From: Pseudomonadota bacterium
Lineage (GTDB): Bacteria; Myxococcota_A; Polyangia; Polyangiales; Polyangiaceae
Length of the DNA stretch: 64,000 nucleotides
Direction: 5' to 3'
NCBI GenBank assembly: GCA_023423895.1
Contig: JAFAER010000249.1
Location: 1 to 64,000, forward strand
Below are positions 58,175-64,000 of this stretch, piece by piece. The notes beneath the pieces are model-generated. The model did not search any database and was not told where the DNA came from. It saw only the letters and a program-made list of their open reading frames with translations. Numbering within the stretch: position 1 is the first letter of the stretch; every line of letters begins with the position of its first letter. Position numbers and translations under genes: made by a program.

Positions 58175-59998
58175 ATGCAGCAAGAGGAGCTCGACCGGGG
58201 TGAAGGTTACGGTGTCTCCGCCGGAAGCGCGGCGAGGACCGACGCCAGACAAGCCACGCTCCGCGGTGAGGTGGTGTTCGCCAGCGCGGAAGAGCAGTCG
58301 CAGCGCTGCACGGAGCTGCTCGGCGCCGGCGCGCTGCTCGTGACGTTGCCGCCGCCCGGCCAGCACGCGCGTGGTCGGCTCGGCGAGCTGCTCGAGGAGC
58401 TCGTCGAGCGTGAGCTCGCACGGAATGGCGCTCCTTCTCCTTATCTCGCCGCGTGGTCGGCCATGCCGGAAGACGCGCAGGCCCGGCTCGCCGACCAGCT
58501 TTTCCGCGCCCGAACGGTCGGCGCAACTGGGCTCGTGATCGCGATGGGATCGCTGCGCGCCATTGCCGCGCCGTCGATGACGCCGGACGACAGCGCGACG
58601 CTGCGCTGGCTCGCGGAGACGACCGAAGAAGCCCCGCTCGTGCTCCTCGTCGACGACGCCGATCTCATGGTCCTCGGCTACGCCGCGCCGATCCCGCTCG
58701 GATCGCTGCTCGCGACGCGAAAGCCGATGTGGGAAGTGACGCCGTCGACGGCGATCGAGGTCACCTCGAGCGAGCTCTCCGCGACCGACCTGATCGAGCT
58801 CTCCTCGAGCGACTCGAGCCCGGCGGTCGACGTCTGCGAGGTCGCCGACGGCGACGCATCGAGCGAGCCGCCGATCGTGCTCACCGGCGACGACGCCACC
58901 ACGAACGACAGTCTGGTCGTGTCTGTCGATGCTGGTAGCGCGATCCTGCAGGCTGTGACCTCTCGAGCGGGCGAGCGCGCCGCAGAGGCGGAGGCGGGCG
59001 CGCCGACCACCGTCCCTGAGCCCAACGTCGTGCCGACCGAGCCGGCAACCATGGAGGACGTCACGGCCCCCGAGCCCGTTCGCGCGGCTCCCCCGCCCTC
59101 GCCGACGCCCGACGTGCGCGCAGCAGAACGCCCGCGAGATCGTCGTGTTTCGCGGCGCGTGAGCGCTGGCGTTCCCGTGAGCGGCCCGAACGACGCGTGG
59201 CGGAGCTGGGCGATCGCGCTGTCGTCCGCGCGCGGCGCGCAGCCGCTCGCCGCCTTCGAGCGCCTGTTCGCGGAGAGCTACGTCCCGCTCGCGAACGCCA
59301 TCGCCGCCGGTCTCGACGATCCTCGCGCGGTCCGCGCGTACGACGAGTTCCGTCGCTCGTTCGAGCGATCGTACACCGACGCATTCGCGACCTTCGGCGC
59401 GACCAACCGCCGTCCACGCCTCGTGATGGACGCGTACGACATCGCGTCGAAGCAGGCTCGCCTGTCGAACGCACGGACCTCACATCTGCTCGTCGTCGAC
59501 TCGATGCGCTTCGATCTCGGCTGCCTCATCCGCGACGCCCTCGCGCGCGAGGCGACCGGTGTCGCGACGCTCACATCCGAGACGCTGCTCTGGAGTGCGT
59601 TGCCGACGACGACGATCCGCCAGATCGAGACGTTCGCGCGCGGGCTCGACGCCCTTCGCGCGCCGGCGCGCGAAGAGCCCTCGGAGTCGCTGCGCGGTCG
59701 CGCGGCGGAGGTCGTTCGCCGCCTGCGCGTCGGATCGCGAGAGCTCTACAAGCTCGACCTCGTGCCGTCGTTGCTCGACTGCGCGGCAGACGTGATCGGC
59801 TCGCTCGAAGGGATCGCGAACGCGACGGCGGAGGCGATCGCGCGGCACGTGTCGACTCTGCCGCCACGTACGCTCCTCTTCATCGTCGGCGACCACGGGT
59901 TCAGCGTCGACCGGCGCGGTCAGGTCCGCATGGGCGGCGCGTCGCCGGAGGAAGTCCTCGTCCCCGCCTTCTCCTGGCTCGTCGGCGATCTGCACTGA
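58175..59998 (+). CDS. Protein with C-terminal PglZ/alkaline-phosphatase-like domain
   Basis: A 607-residue cytoplasmic protein of three parts. Residues 1-180 are a mixed alpha/beta region (GATGLVIAMGSLRAIAAPSM, APLVLLVDDADLMVLGYAAPIPLGSLLATRK) that ends before a long Asp/Ser/Glu/Pro-rich linker (185-365). Residues 365-607 resemble the PglZ/alkaline phosphatase fold: LLVVDSMRFDLG (Asp442, Arg445), SALPTTT (nucleophile region, Thr478-480) and FIVGDHGFS (Asp573, His574), the positions of metal ligands and the Thr/Ser nucleophile. PglZ is best known from BREX phage-defence loci, but none of the other BREX genes (brxL, pglX, brxC) is present. So this is an orphan. The ATG at 58175 begins MQQEELDRGEG; upstream in-frame codons are Arg-rich and unlikely. 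Function unknown. Confidence 0.72.
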   Translation: MQQEELDRGEGYGVSAGSAARTDARQATLRGEVVFASAEEQSQRCTELLGAGALLVTLPPPGQHARGRLGELLEELVERELARNGAPSPYLAAWSAMPEDAQARLADQLFRARTVGATGLVIAMGSLRAIAAPSMTPDDSATLRWLAETTEEAPLVLLVDDADLMVLGYAAPIPLGSLLATRKPMWEVTPSTAIEVTSSELSATDLIELSSSDSSPAVDVCEVADGDASSEPPIVLTGDDATTNDSLVVSVDAGSAILQAVTSRAGERAAEAEAGAPTTVPEPNVVPTEPATMEDVTAPEPVRAAPPPSPTPDVRAAERPRDRRVSRRVSAGVPVSGPNDAWRSWAIALSSARGAQPLAAFERLFAESYVPLANAIAAGLDDPRAVRAYDEFRRSFERSYTDAFATFGATNRRPRLVMDAYDIASKQARLSNARTSHLLVVDSMRFDLGCLIRDALAREATGVATLTSETLLWSALPTTTIRQIETFARGLDALRAPAREEPSESLRGRAAEVVRRLRVGSRELYKLDLVPSLLDCAADVIGSLEGIANATAEAIARHVSTLPPRTLLFIVGDHGFSVDRRGQVRMGGASPEEVLVPAFSWLVGDLH

Positions 59999-60003
59999 GC
60001 GGA

Positions 60004-60021
60004 GCGCGCTCGAGAGCGCGC
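60004..60021. terminator. Palindrome between convergent genes
   Basis: GCGCGCTC (60004-60011) and GAGCGCGC (60014-60021) are perfect 8-bp arms around two bases, between the PglZ-like gene and the small lipoprotein gene. It could terminate from either side. Confidence 0.4.
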
Positions 60022-60024
60022 GCG

Positions 60025-60339
60025 TCAGGGCTGCTTGAAACACGCGAGGCGGGCGCCGGGGAGGCCGGCCGCCTTGCACACGAAGTTGAGCGGGCACGGG
60101 CAGCCATGGGTGCAGACCTGGTTGCCGGAGTCGGTGCGCATGCACGAGAGCCCCTGCTGGCACTGCCCCTGGGCGCTGTCGCAGTCCGCCTGCCCGTTGC
60201 TGCACGTGCACTCGGATCCGAGCGCTCCGACGGGCCCGCGCGAGGCGGCGATGCCGTCCGTGGGATCGATCGCACAGCCGAGCGCGAGCGTGAGGCCCGC
60301 GACGATGCAGAGGAGCGTGCTTCGGAGGGCAGTGTTCAT
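60025..60339 (-). CDS. Small Cys-rich lipoprotein
   Basis: A 104-residue lipoprotein: MNTALRSTLLCIVAGLTLALGC, lipobox ALGC. The mature 80 residues hold nine further cysteines (ECTCSNGQADCDSAQGQCQQGLSC, CTHGCPCPLNFVC, ACFKQP), the spacing seen in the Cys-rich (Dickkopf-like/CQxGLxC) domains common in myxobacterial exported proteins. Disulfide-bonded surface protein of unknown role. Convergent with the PglZ-like gene. Confidence 0.8.
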   Translation of the reverse strand: MNTALRSTLLCIVAGLTLALGCAIDPTDGIAASRGPVGALGSECTCSNGQADCDSAQGQCQQGLSCMRTDSGNQVCTHGCPCPLNFVCKAAGLPGARLACFKQP

Positions 60340-60412
60340 GGCGGCTTCCAGATCTTAGCGCCGCCAGCGAGGCAAGTTGGGCGATCTTCTCCGCCGTAGT
60401 AAGAGCGTGCCG

Positions 60413-61984
60413 ATGAGCCAACTCCTCGCACGTTTCGCCGCGCGATCGGACGATCCGCGCACGGGTGTCCTCGATGACGCCGGTGCACGCGCAACGGCGC
60501 ATTCTTACGCGAGCATCGTCGCTCGCGCTGCGGCCGTGAGCGTGGCGCTGTCGTCCGAGCGGCGACTCGAGCCGGGCGAGCGCGTCGCGCTGCTCGTGCA
60601 TCCGAGCGCCGAGTTCGTGTCTGCGTTCTTCGGCGTGCTGCTCGCGGGCGGATGCGTGCTCGTGCTGTCGCCGCTGCACCCTGCCCCCGAGACGCGTTAC
60701 TTCTGCGCCGACGCCGGCGTGCGGACCGCGCTCGTCTCCGCGCCGCTCCGCGAGCTCGGTTCGGCGCTCGAAGGTGCATGCGAGGTGCGTGACCTCGCCT
60801 CGCTGTCGGGCAGCAGCCCGGTCGGCGCAGTCGACGCACGCGAGATCGTCCGCACCTCGAAGCTCCAGGAGAGCTCTCCCGCGCTGCAGCTCTACACGAG
60901 CGGCACGACGGGCAAGCCCAAGGGCGCGGTGCTCACGCACGGCAACATCGGCATCCAGCAGAAGCTCGTCGGCGAAGCGTGGGGCTTCTCGCCGGACGAC
61001 GTGCTTCTGCACGCGCTGCCGCTTCATCACATGCATGGCCTCGCGATCGCGCTGCTCACCGCGCTCGGAGCCGGCGCTGCCACGCGCATGCGCTCGTTCG
61101 ATGCGCCCGCGATCTGGGACGAGATGGCGAGCGCCACGGTCTTCATGGGCGTCCCCGCGATGTACCATCGGCTCTTCCTCGCGTTCGATGCGGCGACCGA
61201 CGACCAGCGCGCCCGCTGGGCCGCGAACGCGAAGAACCTCCGGCTCGCGACGAGCGGCAGCGCCGCGCTCCCGGTGACGCTCGCCGAACGCTGGCGCGCC
61301 ATCACGGGAACGATCCCCCTCGAACGCTTCGGGATGACCGAGATCGGCGTCGGCATCACGAACGCGCTGCATGGCCCGCGCTTCCCCGGCTTCGTCGGAC
61401 TTCCGCTCCCGACGGTGGAGACGCGCATCGTCGGAGAAGGTCCGGAACACGCCGACGCGGAGACGGGTGAGCTCTGGATCCGCGGACCGAGCGTCTTCGC
61501 GGGCTATCACCAGAAGGAGCAAGAGACGAAGAAGGCGTTCGCGCCCGATCCGAACGGCGGCGATCCGTGGTTCCGCACCGGCGACACCGTCACGCGCGAC
61601 GCTTCGCTCGAAGGCGCGCCGTTCAAGATCCTCGGACGCACGAGCGTCGACATCCTCAAGAGCGGTGGATACAAGCTCTCCGCGCTCGAGATCGAAGAGG
61701 TGCTGCGCGAACATCCCGCGATCGCCGAGGTCGCCGTCGTCGGCGTCGCCGACGACGCTTGGGGCGAACGCGTCGTGGCGTGCATCGTCGTCCGGCCCGG
61801 GGAGAGCGCGTGCACGGCGGCGGACCTCCGCGCGTTCGCCCGGGAACGCCTCGCGCCGTACAAGGTGCCGAAGGACTTCGTCTTTTCGGCCGAGCTTCCG
61901 AAAAATGCGCTCGGCAAGGTGGTCAAGCCGGAGCTCGTCCGGAGACTTCAGTTGCAACCACCTACACCCACACCTGGGTCATGA
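60413..61984 (+). CDS. Acyl-CoA synthetase (AMP-binding), malonyl-CoA-synthetase-like
   Basis: A 523-residue ANL-superfamily ligase forming an acyl-CoA via an acyl-adenylate. Motifs: P-loop YTSGTTGKPKGAVLTH (161-176), LPLHHMHGLAIALLTAL, FGMTEIGVGITNAL (A5), GELWIRGPSVFAGY, DPWFRTGDTV and ILGRTSVDILKSGGYKLSALEIEEVLREHP (hinge A8), with the catalytic Lys in PKNALGKVVK. The HHMHGL and RFGMTE patterns are closest to MatB-type malonyl-CoA synthetases, but substrate choice is not proved. The ATG at 60413 is preferred to a TTG at 60377. Cytoplasmic. Confidence 0.9.
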   Translation: MSQLLARFAARSDDPRTGVLDDAGARATAHSYASIVARAAAVSVALSSERRLEPGERVALLVHPSAEFVSAFFGVLLAGGCVLVLSPLHPAPETRYFCADAGVRTALVSAPLRELGSALEGACEVRDLASLSGSSPVGAVDAREIVRTSKLQESSPALQLYTSGTTGKPKGAVLTHGNIGIQQKLVGEAWGFSPDDVLLHALPLHHMHGLAIALLTALGAGAATRMRSFDAPAIWDEMASATVFMGVPAMYHRLFLAFDAATDDQRARWAANAKNLRLATSGSAALPVTLAERWRAITGTIPLERFGMTEIGVGITNALHGPRFPGFVGLPLPTVETRIVGEGPEHADAETGELWIRGPSVFAGYHQKEQETKKAFAPDPNGGDPWFRTGDTVTRDASLEGAPFKILGRTSVDILKSGGYKLSALEIEEVLREHPAIAEVAVVGVADDAWGERVVACIVVRPGESACTAADLRAFARERLAPYKVPKDFVFSAELPKNALGKVVKPELVRRLQLQPPTPTPGS

Positions 61985-62038
61985 GACGCTGACGTATCCT
62001 TGCCGGATCGCGCGCTTGCGCTAGGTTCCGCGCGCCCC

Positions 62039-62938
62039 ATGGTCGCCCTTCGTCCTCTTCTGATCTCTGCACTGGCCGTCACCCTTGCTGGCTGCGCAGG
62101 CAGCACGGAACGGCCGGGCTTCGGGGACGAGACCCAGGCACCGGCAGGGAATGAGCCGGAGACCCCTGCTCCCGCCGCGACGGGCGACTTCGGCAACGAG
62201 CCCACGCCGCCCGCGCCCGAGCCGCCGGAGGTGCACGAGGTCTACGGGCACAGCGCCACGACGCTCTACAAGCTCGAGCCCGCGACCAAGGCCGTCACCG
62301 TCGTCGGTGACTTCAAGCAGTGCGAGTCGATCATCGACATCGCGCTCGACGAGAAGTCGACGCTCTACGCGGTGTCCTACGACACGCTCTACACGGTCGA
62401 CAAGAAGACGGCGACCTGCACCGAGCTTCAGAGCGGGAAGTTCCCCAACTCGCTCTCCTTCGTGCCGAAGGGCGCGCTCGATCCGAACGAAGAGGCGCTC
62501 GTCGGCTACGAGGGCGGCGACTACGTGCGCATCGACGTGACGAACGGCTCGCGCAGCGTCCTCGGCAAGCTCGATAGCACCGGCAAGCTCATCTCGAGCG
62601 GCGACATCGTGTCGGTGAAGGGCGGTAAGACGTACCTCACGGTCAAAGGCAACAAGGGCAGCGGCTGCGACCAGACCGACTGCCTCGTCGAGGTCGACCC
62701 GCAGACCGGGAAGATGCTGAAGAACTGGGGGTCGATCGAACATCAGAAGGTGTTCGGACTCTCGTTCTGGGGCGGCAAGCTGTACGGCTTCGACGAGCAG
62801 GGAAACCTGTTCGAGGTCGTGTTCGGGTCGAACAAGGTCGTGACGACGACCATCCCGATCCCGCAGAAGCCTGCAGGTCTGAGCTTCTGGGGCGCCGGCT
62901 CGTCGACGTCCGCGCCGCTCGTCGCCGACCCGCAATAG
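62039..62938 (+). CDS. Lipoprotein with beta-propeller-like repeats
   Basis: A 299-residue lipoprotein: MVALRPLLISALAVTLAGC, lipobox LAGC. After a Pro/Glu-rich linker the mature part has repeating beta strands (VYGHSATTLYKLEPATKAVTVVGDF, DEKSTLYAVSYDTLYTVDKKTATC, DYVRIDVTNGSRSVLGKLDSTG, KVFGLSFWGGKLYGFDEQGNLFEV) typical of a beta-propeller, with paired cysteines (GCDQTDCLVEV). No catalytic motif. Likely an envelope protein; the role is unknown. Convergent with the trypsin-like gene, 9 bp apart. Confidence 0.75.
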   Translation: MVALRPLLISALAVTLAGCAGSTERPGFGDETQAPAGNEPETPAPAATGDFGNEPTPPAPEPPEVHEVYGHSATTLYKLEPATKAVTVVGDFKQCESIIDIALDEKSTLYAVSYDTLYTVDKKTATCTELQSGKFPNSLSFVPKGALDPNEEALVGYEGGDYVRIDVTNGSRSVLGKLDSTGKLISSGDIVSVKGGKTYLTVKGNKGSGCDQTDCLVEVDPQTGKMLKNWGSIEHQKVFGLSFWGGKLYGFDEQGNLFEVVFGSNKVVTTTIPIPQKPAGLSFWGAGSSTSAPLVADPQ

Positions 62939-62947
62939 ACGAGACCG

Positions 62948-64000
62948 CTACGTCTTCGGTGGTGACGGGGGCTTCGGCCGGAGCCCCGGCTTGGAGCCGC
63001 GCGTCCGCGGCGACGGTCCGGGCGGCGGCAGCTTTTTCGGCGGCCGCCTGACGGGAGCGACGCGCGGCGCCGCGTAACCGTCGATCTTCCACCGACCGTG
63101 CTCCCACCGGAGCGCGACGTCGCGTGTCTCGAAGTTGCCGAGGCGCACGTGGTACTTCACGAGGTCGGCCCGCGAGGTTGCCGCGTCCATCTCCTGACAC
63201 GTCTCGAGGACACTCGGCCCGCCGCCGAGCATGAAGGCAGCGCGCACCTTGAGGAGCGTCGCGATGCGCATCGCGCGGACGGAGTCGTTGTTCCAGAGCA
63301 GCTCGAAGCCCTCCTCGCCAGCGAGCATCGAGGCGGCATCGACTCCCTCGACGCCGACGAGGTGGTTCGAGAGCATGTGCTCGAGGACGGGCATGCGCGG
63401 CTCCGGCGCACCGAGCTCGCCGACGAACGCGAGGCATGCGAGCCGCGCCGCCTTCTGCCGATCGGCGGCCGAAGCGTGACGGGACTCGATGGCGCCCGCC
63501 GCGCGAAGCGTGTCCATCACGAACCGCGACGGGACCGCGAGCCCGACGGAGTCGCGTCCGGCGACCTTCAACGTGTTGACGCCGAGCACGCGGCCCGTCT
63601 CGTCGGTCAGCGGTCCGCCGCTCGAGCCCGGGTCGATCGGCGCCGTGTGTTGCAGGTACGTGAGCGGCCTCGCGCCGTCGTCGAGCTTGAAGCCCTGGTT
63701 GGAGACGTAGCCGCGTGTGGTCTGGTACGAAGGCCGGCCGACGAGCCCCGGGAAGCCGGTCGCGATGACCGTCTGTTGATCACGCGCGGGCACATGCGAA
63801 AAGCCGAAGCCCTCGTTCATCGGAAGCTTGGTCTTCGGCCGGAGGATCGCGAGGTCGTACGTGGGGCTCGCATAGACGATGTCCGCTTGGCCGAGCGACG
63901 TTCCATCGGCGAGCTCGAGATTCGCGCGGTCGCCGAGATCGACGACGTGGCGGTTCGTCACGACGAGCGCATCGGGGCTCCCGTCGTCCGTCTTCGTCAC
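62948..64000 (-). CDS. Trypsin-like serine protease, C-terminal part (truncated by window edge)
   Basis: At least 350 residues of an HtrA-like/trypsin-like peptidase; the N-terminus lies beyond 64000. The triad is visible: His in VVTNRHVVDLG, Asp in SPTYDLAILRP, Ser in DPGSSGGPLTDE. It continues with GRVLGVNTL and VGLAVPSRFVMDTLRAAG. After the protease domain comes a region of about 120 residues (LEHMLSNHLVGVEGVDAASMLAGEE) with DLVKYHVRLGNFETRDVALRWEHGRWKIDGYAAP, then a Lys/Pro-rich tail. No PDZ domain is visible in the part seen. Probably exported, but the signal is outside the window. Confidence 0.87.
   Translation of the reverse strand: MTKTDDGSPDALVVTNRHVVDLGDRANLELADGTSLGQADIVYASPTYDLAILRPKTKLPMNEGFGFSHVPARDQQTVIATGFPGLVGRPSYQTTRGYVSNQGFKLDDGARPLTYLQHTAPIDPGSSGGPLTDETGRVLGVNTLKVAGRDSVGLAVPSRFVMDTLRAAGAIESRHASAADRQKAARLACLAFVGELGAPEPRMPVLEHMLSNHLVGVEGVDAASMLAGEEGFELLWNNDSVRAMRIATLLKVRAAFMLGGGPSVLETCQEMDAATSRADLVKYHVRLGNFETRDVALRWEHGRWKIDGYAAPRVAPVRRPPKKLPPPGPSPRTRGSKPGLRPKPPSPPKT

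Noticed and set aside
58175..59998. BREX phage-defence system
   Set aside because: Only the PglZ-like domain is present; no brxC, pglX, brxL or brxA/B-like neighbours within the window.
59480..61957. 825-codon open frame on the minus strand
   Set aside because: Antisense to both the PglZ-like and acyl-CoA synthetase genes, no recognisable domain.

Overview
The window is high-GC DNA in which the real genes sit on long antisense shadow frames. The gene content points to a myxobacterium, probably of the Polyangiales (for example near Labilithrix or Sorangium). The indicators are two transmembrane Hanks-type Ser/Thr kinases paired with secreted repeat proteins, many lipoproteins with Asp/Gly/Pro-rich linkers, C-terminal Cys-hydrophobic-Arg tails of the MYXO-CTERM type, and a type II secretion locus that includes gspN. 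No rRNA, tRNA, CRISPR array, insertion sequence or prophage was seen. The taxonomic call is an inference from gene content, not from a marker gene.

Layout, left to right. At 1-424 is the 5' end of a lon protease gene, then a 775-bp gap. At 1200-6374 (minus) is a tightly overlapping kinase operon: kinase, secreted TPR-like protein, two DUF1566 proteins, then a DUF1015 gene. At 6422-8790 are two tandem paralogous lipoproteins, followed by purD, a PilZ-like protein, and a second copy of the kinase/secreted-partner pair (11255-14035). From 14101 to 30979, all on the minus strand, is a nearly complete type II secretion operon read gspC, small membrane protein, gspD, E, F, a GspG-like protein, G, H, I, J, K, L, M, N and finally a BtpA-family gene. 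It is interrupted by unusual repeats, including a perfect 32-bp inverted repeat and a dispersed 20-bp motif. A plausible sigma-54 promoter lies in front of gspC.

At 31296-34460 are a small hypothetical gene and cysDN (sulfate adenylyltransferase), whose CysN carries a decayed APS-kinase tail. Next come a DUF2267 protein, a dihaem cytochrome c lipoprotein and a LysR regulator pseudogene broken by several frameshifts. From 38586 to 53252 is a long run of exported or membrane proteins: a trypsin-like protease, an acyltransferase, a sterol-desaturase-family oxygenase, a CxxCH protein with a sorting tail, a WG/YW-rich lipoprotein, an EndA-type nuclease, HupE/UreJ-like and GlsB-like membrane proteins, a matrixin-like metalloprotease, an NlpC/P60 hydrolase and an FGE-like lipoprotein, with TrmO among them. 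The last 10 kb has an orphan GspE/PilB-type ATPase, purK-purE, a cytochrome c-like lipoprotein, a protein with a C-terminal PglZ/alkaline-phosphatase-like domain outside any BREX locus, an acyl-CoA synthetase, small lipoproteins and the 3' part of a trypsin-like protease gene.

Functionally, the type II secretion system is a plausible export route for the secreted nuclease, proteases and hydrolase encoded here. The two kinase modules look like duplicated signalling units whose extracytoplasmic partners are translationally linked to the kinase. purD, purK and purE supply purine synthesis. cysDN activates sulfate, but no working APS kinase or reductase is in view.
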